Positions 50,233-57,927 of a stretch of DNA of 64,000 nucleotides are shown piece after piece. Each line of letters opens with the position of its first letter. The stretch's first letter is position 1. Source of the stretch: a virus. The notes below the pieces were generated by a model, which made no database searches, was not told the origin of the DNA, and saw only the letters and a list, made by a program, of their open reading frames with translations. The DNA is taken from the IMG/VR virus record IMGVR_UViG_3300002503_000002, positions 1-64,000 of that record. One strand, written 5' to 3'. A program made the position numbers and the translations under genes.

Positions 50233-50436
50233 TCATTCATGGTCGATTTCGTCCCATTGAGGAGTCTCAGTGTTTTCTATAAGATGCTCTAGACGCTCCA
50301 CAACATCGTCTAAGGAGGTTGTAACAGAAGGGATAGTAATCAAGAGCAACCAATCTTTAATCCACTTCCCGCTACGTCTTATTGCAACATGAGGCCGCAG
50401 GGGGTCTGGATATGATAGATGATAGAATTCGATTAT
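50233..50436 (-). CDS. Conserved-looking ORF with apparent ATA start (67 aa)
   Basis: The frame is clearly coding in style: IIEFYHLSYPDPLRPHVAIR then IKDWLLLITIPSV and LDDVVERLEHLIENTE, ending QWDEIDHE. It has no ATG, GTG or TTG near its beginning, but GGGGGAGG lies eight bases before ATA at 50436, and ATA overlaps the upstream TAA as ATAA. A G-to-A change in an ancestral ATGA overlap would have produced both. Either ATA serves as start, or the gene is disabled, or there is a base error. Function unknown. Confidence 0.45.
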   Translation of the reverse strand: MIEFYHLSYPDPLRPHVAIRRSGKWIKDWLLLITIPSVTTSLDDVVERLEHLIENTETPQWDEIDHE

Positions 50437-51101
50437 ACAGTTTCCTCCCCCTCTCTCTTTTTATCCACAACTCGTACTTCATTGATGATTCCCCCATTAT
50501 GTATGTTGAAAGAGAATGTATAATCTAATTCTACTACACGGTCGAATAACATTCGTAACTTATCTGGTCGCTCAAATACAAAAGAAAATCCTTCCCATAC
50601 TCTTTGGGAACCATCTACATTTTTGGCATATACAGACAATTGCTTAGATACCGTGCGTTTCAAAATTTCAAATGCTATTGTCTTAGGGCCATTGAACGAA
50701 AATCTCTTATTATCGATGTTTGTAAGAATGACAAAACTGACACGCTCACCCATCATATCTATCTTTTCTATTTTGCCAATGTATATACCTGGTATAAGGT
50801 CACGTATTCTATATCGTTGTACTACGAATGGATTATCAATAAGAGCAGGACATATGGGAACCGAGATATCATGTACAGTATCACTCATCGCAATAGGCAT
50901 AGAACATGAACATATCTTCTTTTCTGCTGGATATACATATGGACATAATTCCGGTTCTTCAAAATTCTCCCATAAAATATCATCTCTGTCCTTTTCCTTT
51001 TTATGCGCCTGTTGTATATGTTTTCGCATGGCCTCTTCAGACCATTTTATTGAATGACAACGAGAACATCTCCATTTTAAGATAGGAATTTTCTTGGTCA
51101 T
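50433..51101 (-). CDS. C2H2 finger protein
   Basis: Product of 222 residues. N-terminal finger RCSRCHSIKWSEE...RKHIQQAHKK (C-x2-C-x12-H-x4-H); then a Cys-rich patch ELCPYVYPAEKKICSCS; then a beta-rich domain with RYRIRDLIPGIYIGKIEKID. Could be a nucleic-acid-binding regulator. Good candidate as first gene of the run to 49.3 kb. Confidence 0.55.
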   Translation of the reverse strand: MTKKIPILKWRCSRCHSIKWSEEAMRKHIQQAHKKEKDRDDILWENFEEPELCPYVYPAEKKICSCSMPIAMSDTVHDISVPICPALIDNPFVVQRYRIRDLIPGIYIGKIEKIDMMGERVSFVILTNIDNKRFSFNGPKTIAFEILKRTVSKQLSVYAKNVDGSQRVWEGFSFVFERPDKLRMLFDRVVELDYTFSFNIHNGGIINEVRVVDKKREGEETV

Positions 51102-51152
51102 TATAGTCCATTACTATACATTGGACCATATTTATATACCTTTGTATTTATT

Positions 51153-51350
51153 CTAATAAACAACAAACCCTAAGAAACGTGCGAATTGGAGACAAGTATC
51201 ACAATATTTGGCTATTTCTTTCGCTTCCTCGAAGGGACAAGAGCCATAATGATAATGCGTTATTTGGTTTATTTTGTAATGTGTCAAGAAATTATAAGGG
51301 GATTCATCCTCGCTTGCCCCGCATATAAAACATATTCCATGAGGATTCAT
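51153..51350 (-). CDS. Small Cys-pair protein, array member 1
   Basis: Product of 65 residues: CFICGASEDE, central YKINQITHYHYGSC, C-terminal YCDTCLQFARFLGFVV. N-terminal CxxC, a Tyr/His middle and a C-terminal CxxC followed by a hydrophobic helix define the array (51-57 and 63-64 kb). Probably one zinc site. Function unknown. Confidence 0.55.
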   Translation of the reverse strand: MNPHGICFICGASEDESPYNFLTHYKINQITHYHYGSCPFEEAKEIAKYCDTCLQFARFLGFVVY

Positions 51351-51628
51351 TTAAACAACCACTTATAAAAATTATGACATTCTTCACATATGGCCATAAC
51401 ATTATATTTATATCCTATATTTTTTAAAAGCCAGCAACTAATTTCTATGTAATACTTATTCTTATCGTAAGAAATTATACTATCGCGCTCTCTGTATACT
51501 GAAGATATTTTTTCTAATGGGTGGATATGATAATTATAATTAAGATAATGTCCTACGATAAGATATTCGGCGGGATTTTCCTTACAATGATGACATACTT
51601 CATATTTCTCTCTTTTCAATCTCACCAT
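51347..51628 (-). CDS. Small Cys-pair protein, array member 2
   Basis: Product of 93 residues from ATG 51628. VCHHCKENPAEYLI at the N terminus, YNYHIHPLEK in the middle, ICEECHNFYKWLFK at the very end. Same layout as its neighbour, with which it has an ATGA overlap. Confidence 0.55.
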   Translation of the reverse strand: MVRLKREKYEVCHHCKENPAEYLIVGHYLNYNYHIHPLEKISSVYRERDSIISYDKNKYYIEISCWLLKNIGYKYNVMAICEECHNFYKWLFK

Positions 51629-51947
51629 ACTCATCCTCACAAACAACACGACGAATGCCAGCCATCCTTAATGCATAAAAACAGAACATACAAGGACGGG
51701 ATAAACCACCCTTCATCCTAAATATATAAGCAGTAGAACCCTTTGCATTCCCATTGGCCCTATTCAGAGCGTCTATCTCACTATGGACCGTTCGTTCTTT
51801 GACAGCCAAACGGTTCTTTTCCTTATTCCAACCGACACTAATAGCCCGCCCCTTCTTTACAATGATACACCCTGTCCTCCTGCCCTTCTTGGGGTAGTCA
51901 GATAAAGAAGCAATGGACTGAGCCAATGATATCCAATCACGGGTCAT
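51600..51947 (-). CDS. dCMP/cytidine deaminase-like protein
   Basis: Product of 115 residues with the zinc-dependent deaminase signature: TGCIIVKKGRAISVGWN, HSE at 55-57 (H-x-E) and RPCMFC at 84-89 (P-C-x2-C). The family deaminates (d)CMP or cytidine, feeding dUMP/dTMP synthesis. Length is short for dCMP deaminase, closer to small phage deaminase-like proteins. It lies just upstream of the Cys-pair array. Confidence 0.75.
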   Translation of the reverse strand: MTRDWISLAQSIASLSDYPKKGRRTGCIIVKKGRAISVGWNKEKNRLAVKERTVHSEIDALNRANGNAKGSTAYIFRMKGGLSRPCMFCFYALRMAGIRRVVCEDEYGEIEKREI

Positions 51948-52004
51948 TCATATAACCATCCATATATCCGTATATTCATCCCTGATAAGATGATTTTTTC
52001 ATGA

Positions 52005-52175
52005 TTATTCCATACCATAATATTCAATACTATCCTCAACTTCTTCCCTTACTTGGTCAATATTCTTAAACATGGTTGTATTGAAACTTAATGTCATCAA
52101 GATATCTCTTTTCTCCATCGTCTCAGGGTCGATGACTTCCACGATAATATGATAGTCCTTATACTTTGTACTCAT
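52005..52175 (-). CDS. Hypothetical micro-protein (56 aa)
   Basis: ATG 52175 to TAA 52005. MSTKYKDYHIIVEVIDPETM, then a helical, acidic end (QVREEVEDSIEYYGME). No Cys pairs, so it is not part of the array. Overlaps the upstream gene by 17 bases. Confidence 0.5.
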   Translation of the reverse strand: MSTKYKDYHIIVEVIDPETMEKRDILMTLSFNTTMFKNIDQVREEVEDSIEYYGME

Positions 52176-52443
52176 TTATTATACACCGTCCTGTAAACAA
52201 CAATTCAAAAAATATTATCCTTATACACTCTTCACATAAGAAAGTCAATTGATGGTCAGGAGTAGCCATACAAGCACGGTTATACATATTCACTGATTTC
52301 AAAAATTCCCCAAACACAGATGCAATCAAATAATTACTAAATTGATATTTAATGTCATTCATATGAATTATCACATTTGTTATAGAATTACACTGAAAAC
52401 ATAATCCATTTCCTTCGGGATAAGCAGATATAAACGTTTTCAT
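52159..52443 (-). CDS. Small Cys-pair protein, array member 3
   Basis: Product of 94 residues from ATG 52443. LCFQCNSITNVIIHMNDIKY; C-terminal LTFLCEECIRIIFFELLFTG. Same layout as other members, with a hydrophobic helix after the second CxxC. Confidence 0.55.
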   Translation of the reverse strand: MKTFISAYPEGNGLCFQCNSITNVIIHMNDIKYQFSNYLIASVFGEFLKSVNMYNRACMATPDHQLTFLCEECIRIIFFELLFTGRCIINEYKV

Positions 52444-52444
52444 T

Positions 52445-52582
52445 TTAATCACAATGATATGATGTACAGAAACTTGATACTGGTTTCTTATGTTGATGCC
52501 AGTGTGTCCATTTAATTACCTTGCCGCCAGTACGTTCTATATTCTTTATTGCCGTGGCACATTCAATACAAACAATATCCAT
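52445..52582 (-). CDS. Small Cys-pair protein, array member 4 (45 aa)
   Basis: ATG 52582 shares its A with the upstream TGA. MDIVCIECATAIKNIE has the CxxC-plus-helix that is C-terminal in other members; KWTHWHQHKK and CTSYHC follow. It may be a rearranged or split member. Confidence 0.5.
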   Translation of the reverse strand: MDIVCIECATAIKNIERTGGKVIKWTHWHQHKKPVSSFCTSYHCD

Positions 52583-52887
52583 CAAATCATCTCAATGAAT
52601 ATATAATTGTATAAATCAGCCATTCGTACAACTGTCCGTAAACATTTCTTGCACCAATGCGCCTTCGTTTCATCAAACATTTTACGATTGAATTCGTTTA
52701 AACTCCTGTTACGAGAATAAGCAGATATACGCGAGATATAATTATGAGAACCACATAATGTTCCACTTTTACTATTGTTTACAAATTTATTATCTATTAA
52801 TTCGTCATATGTTCTTTCTCGCAGAGAAAAAGAGATATGATACACTGGGGTTATAGTAGACGTTGCGATATAAATCATAAATTTCAT
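52582..52887 (-). CDS. Small Cys-pair protein, array member 5
   Basis: Product of 101 residues. TPVYHISFSLRERTYDELI then HWCKKCLRTVVRMADLYNY near the C terminus; the N-terminal CxxC is missing, leaving one CxxC and a lone Cys. Possibly a diverged member. Confidence 0.5.
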   Translation of the reverse strand: MKFMIYIATSTITPVYHISFSLRERTYDELIDNKFVNNSKSGTLCGSHNYISRISAYSRNRSLNEFNRKMFDETKAHWCKKCLRTVVRMADLYNYIFIEMI

Positions 52888-52893
52888 TTCATG

Positions 52894-53154
52894 TCACCCG
52901 TCACCTGTTATCAATTTAACACCATCTGCACCCAAAAAATGAATATAAAAACATACTATCTGAAAACATTCATCACATAAACTAATTAAATGACTCTTTT
53001 GATGGGTACAAAATCTTTTTTCTACTACACAACGTCTTTGTAATTCATCGATACTTATTCTTACAATGTTTTGAGGAATCCAATTCTTTATGTCAGAAAT
53101 ATGGTACAAATTACTTTCCTTATTATTGCAATGTTTGCAAATAGGAGGAGACAT
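52894..53154 (-). CDS. Small Cys-pair protein, array member 6
   Basis: Product of 86 residues: ICKHCNNKESNLYHISDIKN at the N terminus, RFCTHQKSHLISLCDECFQI in the C-terminal half and a hydrophobic helix FYIHFLG. YHIS after the first CxxC is shared with member 5 (VYHIS), suggesting common origin. The start overlaps the RNA ligase stop by one base. Confidence 0.6.
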   Translation of the reverse strand: MSPPICKHCNNKESNLYHISDIKNWIPQNIVRISIDELQRRCVVEKRFCTHQKSHLISLCDECFQIVCFYIHFLGADGVKLITGDG

Positions 53155-54050
53155 TATTTAAAACTCCTCTTCAATAACCATTCCTTGTAAAATTCAGGAG
53201 CCCCACCGATAACAGCACGTTCCATCTTAGGCCAGAAATAATCAAATAATTCTTGCATGATGGCTTCTTTCTCTTCCTTCAATATATCTTCTTTGATTTC
53301 TTTCAGGAGATTTCCAATATCCTTGGGGTCGTATTCTAATTCTCCACGTTCTTCTAAATGCTGTATGGCTTTTTTCCATCGTGCTTCTGTCCTATATGAT
53401 AAGATAAGTTTTTGTAGGATATCCCCTTGTGTTGGATTCTTCTCGCGCCAATCCTTCTGTTGGACTTCTTTGAATCGTTCACTTACGAATTTCCCTATCG
53501 CTACCTTCTTCTCACTGGTAATCATAGTATAATTCTTGACCACCACGCCTTCTAATTTGGTCCCCTCTAATACAGATTCCTGCTCCAAGAATGAAAGCAA
53601 TTCATTGGGAGTATCTATCTTACCAATAAAGAGGATAGGGACACATTCCAAACCAATACGGTCTGCCTCATTATATTTCTGGTCCGGTGTCATGTATTGT
53701 TCTAAACCCGTGGATATATCAAATATGATTAAATGGTCCCTTGGAACCCTACTATATTTCAATGTCCCATGTTCAGGAGTTTTCAGATATTCAGCACGAT
53801 AGATATAACCCGGTTTGAACAAACCCTGTGCATATTTCTGTTTAATGACATTCACGGCTTCTTGAAACATTTTGTCCGGGGCATCTAATATTATTTGTTT
53901 CCCCTTGGACCGTGCTTGTAATTCGTTATCTGTGACAGACCAACTGAATTGCGATCCATCAATTTTTTCTTCTATTACAACATCACTCTTGAAAATATCC
54001 AATACCTGCTTATGACCCAATGCGAACACAGATGGGTAACTATATATCAT
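53154..54050 (-). CDS. RNA ligase, Rnl2-like
   Basis: Product of 298 residues from the nucleotidyltransferase superfamily. Motif I EEKIDGS gives the adenylated Lys29; RAEYL (85-89) is motif III; LEGVVVKNY (166-174) is motif IV; KKVAIGKFV (181-189) contains the motif V Lys. A C-terminal helical domain of ~100 residues follows. These features match Rnl2-type RNA ligases (RNA repair or editing) rather than DNA ligase, which has an OB domain. In phages such enzymes mend tRNAs cut by host anticodon nucleases. The window also encodes tRNAs, RNase H and an MJ1316 domain, consistent with RNA maintenance. Confidence 0.8.
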   Translation of the reverse strand: MIYSYPSVFALGHKQVLDIFKSDVVIEEKIDGSQFSWSVTDNELQARSKGKQIILDAPDKMFQEAVNVIKQKYAQGLFKPGYIYRAEYLKTPEHGTLKYSRVPRDHLIIFDISTGLEQYMTPDQKYNEADRIGLECVPILFIGKIDTPNELLSFLEQESVLEGTKLEGVVVKNYTMITSEKKVAIGKFVSERFKEVQQKDWREKNPTQGDILQKLILSYRTEARWKKAIQHLEERGELEYDPKDIGNLLKEIKEDILKEEKEAIMQELFDYFWPKMERAVIGGAPEFYKEWLLKRSFK

Positions 54051-54259
54051 GGCAATCCCCCTTCTTCAAATTCCCGAATACGCCAAGCATCAATCTGTCC
54101 ATAATCTTTTTTCATTTGTTTTTTATACAATCCACATTTTATACATTTAACATAGATAATATCTCTAATACCTGTCTTAAACCCATATTGAGTAGATTTC
54201 AACTTTATTTCTATATTTTGCTCAGTTTTATATTGAGTCCATTTATGAAATAGACACAT
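54047..54259 (-). CDS. Small zinc protein (MCLFHKW family)
   Basis: Product of 70 residues beginning MCLFHKWTQY, with VKCIKCGLYKK after a strand region. C-x2-H plus C-x2-C gives one zinc site; short phage proteins with this opening are common. ATGA overlap with the RNA ligase gene. Confidence 0.6.
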   Translation of the reverse strand: MCLFHKWTQYKTEQNIEIKLKSTQYGFKTGIRDIIYVKCIKCGLYKKQMKKDYGQIDAWRIREFEEGGLP

Positions 54260-54580
54260 TTAGACACCTTCATTAATTAGATATGTTCTTCCGATATGTT
54301 TTTTTATTTCTTCAATACTTTGAGCAGGATTAGTTCCGCTTTCTCTGGAATAAAATAAAAGCACATAAAATAATATTTTTTGTAAATCTTCCTCATTTTC
54401 TATCTTTACTGTGTTATCATTTTTATCGTCTCTGAGTTGTGAATGTAGTTTATATCCTTGATTATGTTTGTCTCCATTACAATAATAACAATAATATGGT
54501 CCAGAATCATAATCTTTTGAATCTTCTATATCCTCGGCCCTTAGATGAAACCAAATAGGAAATTTAATTTTGGTATTCAC
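54260..54580 (-). CDS. Small Cys-pair protein, array member 7
   Basis: Product of 106 residues. YYCYYCNGDKHNQGYKLHSQ, then a helical part (EEDLQKILFYVLLFYSRE). The layout (C-Y-x-C-N, later hydrophobic helix) is shared with the next gene upstream, suggesting a duplicated pair. The C-terminal CxxC is absent. Confidence 0.5.
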   Translation of the reverse strand: MNTKIKFPIWFHLRAEDIEDSKDYDSGPYYCYYCNGDKHNQGYKLHSQLRDDKNDNTVKIENEEDLQKILFYVLLFYSRESGTNPAQSIEEIKKHIGRTYLINEGV

Positions 54581-54903
54581 TTAAAAACCTCTGATAATAT
54601 ATATTCAGTACTCTGACAATGTGCCACTCGTTCATGCATTGATTTATAATCATTGATAATGAACATCTGAAATAGAATATTCATAAGGTCTTCATATATA
54701 GTAATTTTATATGTTTTAATTATATCAGATGGGTGTGAAAGATGTTCTTTATAAAATTTCATTGGCTGTCCCTTATCATTGGTAAATATATCTCCATAAT
54801 TACATATATAACAATAAAATATCCTAGGACTACCACCATTATATGTTATACCATCCTTCATGACCTCATGAAAGACAACTACCCTGTTTAGTTCATTGAC
54901 CAT
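54577..54903 (-). CDS. Small Cys-pair protein, array member 8
   Basis: Product of 108 residues from ATG 54903. FYCYICNYGDIFTNDKGQPM and a helix YEDLMNILFQMFIINDYKS near the same place as member 7's. Probably a paralogue of member 7; ATGA overlap with it. Confidence 0.5.
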   Translation of the reverse strand: MVNELNRVVVFHEVMKDGITYNGGSPRIFYCYICNYGDIFTNDKGQPMKFYKEHLSHPSDIIKTYKITIYEDLMNILFQMFIINDYKSMHERVAHCQSTEYILSEVFK

Positions 54904-55351
54904 GATAACCATTTATCCTTTTTCTGTACGATGAATTCACAAAAGACTCTAATTTCTTCCCTGCTTTGTTATCTTTCCGGCCAACCCATGATAATGTATA
55001 ATCAATATGTGCTAAAAGAGCAAGTGCTGTTTTCCTGCGTTCTCTCAATGCAGGACTATTTGTTTTATAAGTGCCCTTTATCTGATTAACAATGGTCTGT
55101 GAATCCCCGATAATTTCATATTCCTTATCATTGAAATAAAGTTGGTGTTGTACATATTCCAGTGCCTTAATCAAGGCATCATATTCTGCCTGATTGGAAG
55201 AATGAGCCTCAGAGAGAAATATATGCTCTTGTTCTAAGTTATTTTCTTCAATGATATAACATCCATATGTCTTGCGTTTTTCTATATCCTTTATATGATT
55301 GTTTATACAAGCACCATCGAACCATATCTTCACTTTCTTTTCCTTATCCAT
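54893..55351 (-). CDS. RNase H-like protein
   Basis: Product of 152 residues with the RNase HI core: WFDGAC (Asp12), SNQAEYDALIKAL (Glu56), IIGDSQTIVNQI (Asp83). The C-terminal SWVGRKDNKAGKKLES corresponds to the last motif, but the usual Asp (A-D) is Gly here, so the fourth acidic ligand may be missing. The enzyme would cut RNA in RNA/DNA hybrids, removing primers or acting on RNA termini. Adjacent to the MJ1316-domain gene and near RNA ligase. Confidence 0.75.
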   Translation of the reverse strand: MDKEKKVKIWFDGACINNHIKDIEKRKTYGCYIIEENNLEQEHIFLSEAHSSNQAEYDALIKALEYVQHQLYFNDKEYEIIGDSQTIVNQIKGTYKTNSPALRERRKTALALLAHIDYTLSWVGRKDNKAGKKLESFVNSSYRKRINGYHGQ

Positions 55352-55569
55352 ATTACATTACCATCCAACCATATTTTCTGAATTTTATATAATGGTATTC
55401 TACCTCTATCTGTCGTAAAGTAACGACGTTCAACATCTCTGATAGTATTACCTTCTATATTCTTAAAGCCGATGATTAATGTTCTATCAGAACAATCTAT
55501 TTTCACTCTGGCAAAATCTATGTTCAATCCCCATTTCAGGAAATTGAGGACTTCCCGAGCAGTTTTCAT
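55330..55569 (-). CDS. MJ1316/DUF504 RNA-binding domain protein
   Basis: Product of 79 residues covering one MJ1316 domain: TAREVLNFLKWGLNIDFARV, a strand region with IIGFKNIEG, and IPLYKIQKIWLDGNVIWIR matching the IPxHRI-x-x-I-x-x-x-G-x-x-x-W-x-R end of the family. The family is predicted to recognise 2',3'-cyclic RNA ends and is common in archaea. Standing beside RNase H and close to RNA ligase, it probably directs RNA end processing. Overlaps the RNase H start by 22 bases. Confidence 0.65.
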   Translation of the reverse strand: MKTAREVLNFLKWGLNIDFARVKIDCSDRTLIIGFKNIEGNTIRDVERRYFTTDRGRIPLYKIQKIWLDGNVIWIRKRK

Positions 55570-55940
55570 AAAACCACCTTTAAATCTTGAATAATATCTT
55601 CTATTGCTTCCATTTTAGTATCTGATAATTGCAGACAGATATTATAAGGATATGGATAGTGCATAAATCTATGTTTTAAACATGTATTACATAATTTACA
55701 TTGGTGATATAATTTAGTAAAATTATCTGCTCGATAATACGCATCCTCGTCATTACTAAATTGATAGTCATTATTTGTATGTAAAACACCTACTTTTATA
55801 TAAGAATATGCTGTATGTTTCTTGCAATCATCACAAACGAATTTATTATTAATAGAGCCGAGCCATATTTCTTTATATTTATTGTCATCTCCATAATCAA
55901 TAGAAGTCTTATTATACAATACACCCTTATATTTAAACAT
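55566..55940 (-). CDS. Small Cys-pair protein, array member 9
   Basis: Product of 124 residues opening MFKYKGVLYN, then WLGSINNKFVCDDCKKHTAY and QCKLCNTCLKHRFMHYPYP. First CxxC at ~36 and a C-terminal Cys set at ~81. The opening M-[FL]-K-Y-x-x-[VI]-LYN and W-L-x-S-x-N-K are shared with member 10, showing duplication. Confidence 0.6.
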   Translation of the reverse strand: MFKYKGVLYNKTSIDYGDDNKYKEIWLGSINNKFVCDDCKKHTAYSYIKVGVLHTNNDYQFSNDEDAYYRADNFTKLYHQCKLCNTCLKHRFMHYPYPYNICLQLSDTKMEAIEDIIQDLKVVL

Positions 55941-55949
55941 CGAAACACC

Positions 55950-56327
55950 TTAGAATGTCAATTTTATCATATTCATTAAATCTATTATATTGGTGATGCC
56001 ATCTATTGATAATGGTATTTCATACGTAATATTATATAATTTAAAGTCTTCATCATCAAAAGCAAAACATAGACAATCTTTACATATGGAATATGTTTTA
56101 GGCGCTCTATTGTTTACCATCCAAAGTAAATTATTATCCTTTCTTACTTTTTTTACTAAGAAGTGATAGGTATGTGAATTTTTGGATTTACATTCTCCAC
56201 ATACATAGTTTTTATTCTTTGAACGTAACCAGAATTGTGTACTTTCTTCATATTCATCTATATAATTATCATCGGTCTTTTTATCCATAATCAATGTATT
56301 GTATAATATGTTATTATATTTCAACAT
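55950..56327 (-). CDS. Small Cys-pair protein, array member 10
   Basis: Product of 125 residues opening MLKYNNILYN, then WLRSKNKNYVCGECKSKNS, TYHFLVKKV, TYSICKDCLCFAFDDED. Same order as member 9: shared N-terminal motif, CxxC, aromatic-His middle, CxxC. Function unknown. Confidence 0.6.
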   Translation of the reverse strand: MLKYNNILYNTLIMDKKTDDNYIDEYEESTQFWLRSKNKNYVCGECKSKNSHTYHFLVKKVRKDNNLLWMVNNRAPKTYSICKDCLCFAFDDEDFKLYNITYEIPLSIDGITNIIDLMNMIKLTF

Positions 56328-56329
56328 GA

Positions 56330-56518
56330 TTAAAACTCCTCTCGAAATTCTGTATCATCCACTGTGAATTCCGCTCCTACGATACAAGATTCAGAACATA
56401 GATGTGCCCATTTACCTTTTATCATTTTAGCAAATTGCACGGTGTTTTCATGACAGACAGGACATAATTCACCTTTATCTACGAAACAACCACATTCTAA
56501 TAACAACTCTTCTGTCAT
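56330..56518 (-). CDS. Small zinc protein, array member 11
   Basis: Product of 62 residues: LLECGCFVDKGELCPVCHEN, then HLCSESCIVGAEF. Three Cys pairs. Shorter than neighbours and lacking the hydrophobic end, so perhaps a different subfamily. ATGA overlap with the upstream gene. Confidence 0.5.
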   Translation of the reverse strand: MTEELLLECGCFVDKGELCPVCHENTVQFAKMIKGKWAHLCSESCIVGAEFTVDDTEFREEF

Positions 56519-56832
56519 GATTTGTCTCCTCTAAAGATAGTATCACGCAGAACAATTAAATCATCCAATTCGCCTTTGCTTTCTATAACCATTAACGCAG
56601 AGAGACAAGAATAATCATCACATAAAAACAAACTATTGTTCATCATCTTATCAATTTCTTCTCTTGTTAATATGTCTTGGTTTTTAGGATAAATCTGGCA
56701 ATTAGAAACATGATATAGATGCCAATGCGTCTTATAATTTATTTTATCAATCCTCGGCTCCCGTTTAATCTTATGATACTGTGCACCGTTCTTCTGACAG
56801 AAGGAACATAGGATATTATCTATGTAGACCAT
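56515..56832 (-). CDS. Small Cys-pair protein, array member 12
   Basis: Product of 105 residues: CSFCQKNGAQYHKIKREPRI, central THWHLYHVSNC, C-terminal LFLCDDYSCLSALMVIESKG. Clearly paralogous to member 13 (CxxC, then YH and basic residues, W-H, then F/LFxC-D/N-x-x-C-L-S). Confidence 0.6.
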   Translation of the reverse strand: MVYIDNILCSFCQKNGAQYHKIKREPRIDKINYKTHWHLYHVSNCQIYPKNQDILTREEIDKMMNNSLFLCDDYSCLSALMVIESKGELDDLIVLRDTIFRGDKS

Positions 56833-57132
56833 TTATAACATCTCCTTCAATCTCAAACTATATTGTGGTTCATCTAATATCAACACAGAGGAAAGACATA
56901 CTTCATTATTGCATACAAAAATAGATATATCTTCTATTTTATTTTTTTTTAATAATAACTCTACTGTTTCTTCGTTATTATCATTATTCTTCCATGTACG
57001 ATTATTAAAAATACAAAATTTAAAATCATGCCACAATAAAGTATAATGTATAGAGTCGTTCCAGCGCCTAGTAAATCTATGATAGGATGGTTTATTTATA
57101 CCACATACCATACACTTTATATCTATCATCAA
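56833..57132 (-). CDS. Small Cys-pair protein, array member 13
   Basis: Product of 99 residues (98 from 57129): CMVCGINKPSYHRFTRRWND, LLWHDFKFC, IFVCNNEVCLSSVLILDEP. Paralogous to member 12, which starts right after it; the C-terminal pair is C-x4-C in both. Confidence 0.6.
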   Translation of the reverse strand: MMIDIKCMVCGINKPSYHRFTRRWNDSIHYTLLWHDFKFCIFNNRTWKNNDNNEETVELLLKKNKIEDISIFVCNNEVCLSSVLILDEPQYSLRLKEML

Positions 57133-57135
57133 ACA

Positions 57136-57927
57136 TCAAACACCGTCTGTTATTCTCTCTACAAACGAGATATCGAAGACATTCTCATGTAATACGTCAA
57201 ACTGATGTATTTTCGTTGTAAGGTCTGTCTTGGCATTAGACCATATTCGGTTACATAATAAAGCATATGTATGATAAAGAGACAAAGAATCTGTAGAAAT
57301 ATTATCAAATAGTTTATCAGGTAGATTCTTCTTCAATATCTCCTCATGTTTCTTATTATATATCACTTTGGTTAATACGCTCAAACTTGGAATCAGATTA
57401 TAATCAGCGCCAAGTAGAGTTTGGGCCACTATTACCAATTTATCTACAGAAGTCTCCAAGGATTTCATATGCTTAGATACATAGAGGGACAAATCCTTGT
57501 AATAACGTTGGGGTAGAACGACATAAATCCCTCCAATGGTCATAAATGTCCTCATTCCGAACTTAAGGGAACCATCTATGGAATTATACATTGTAAGACC
57601 ATGACTGACTTTATCACCACCGACTTCTCCAACATCATCATTCATTTTAACCATGACATACATTTGAGTATCATTGTCCTTGGAATAAAAGGTGTCTAAT
57701 ATCGTGCCACCTATCTTATCACTTAGACGTTCAATGACCTCATGGGCTTTTTCATTGGGAAATAATTTGTACCGGGTGCTTTGGACAGTAACTAATTTTC
57801 CATGCTTAAAAATGCCCATGTAGCGCGTGTCAGAGCCATTGTAGTTGAGAGTCCCTTCTTCATAACCCAAAGATTCCCACGGGGAGAATCGTCGTATGAA
57901 TGTTGCTGTTCCAATATCATCGGTCAT
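57136..57927 (-). CDS. DUF932-like protein
   Basis: Product of 263 residues from ATG 57927 (ATGA overlap with the upstream gene). LVTVQSTRYKLFPNEKAHEV and SHGLTMYNSIDGSLKFGMRT are typical of DUF932/phage-plasmid proteins (TIGR03299-like), whose role is unknown though often linked to replication or anti-restriction. The C-terminal half is helical. Confidence 0.55.
   Translation of the reverse strand: MTDDIGTATFIRRFSPWESLGYEEGTLNYNGSDTRYMGIFKHGKLVTVQSTRYKLFPNEKAHEVIERLSDKIGGTILDTFYSKDNDTQMYVMVKMNDDVGEVGGDKVSHGLTMYNSIDGSLKFGMRTFMTIGGIYVVLPQRYYKDLSLYVSKHMKSLETSVDKLVIVAQTLLGADYNLIPSLSVLTKVIYNKKHEEILKKNLPDKLFDNISTDSLSLYHTYALLCNRIWSNAKTDLTTKIHQFDVLHENVFDISFVERITDGV

Noticed and set aside
51153-57132. 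Repeated gene pattern considered as a CRISPR-like or DNA repeat array
   Set aside because: Similarity is at protein level only; no regularly spaced DNA repeats are seen.
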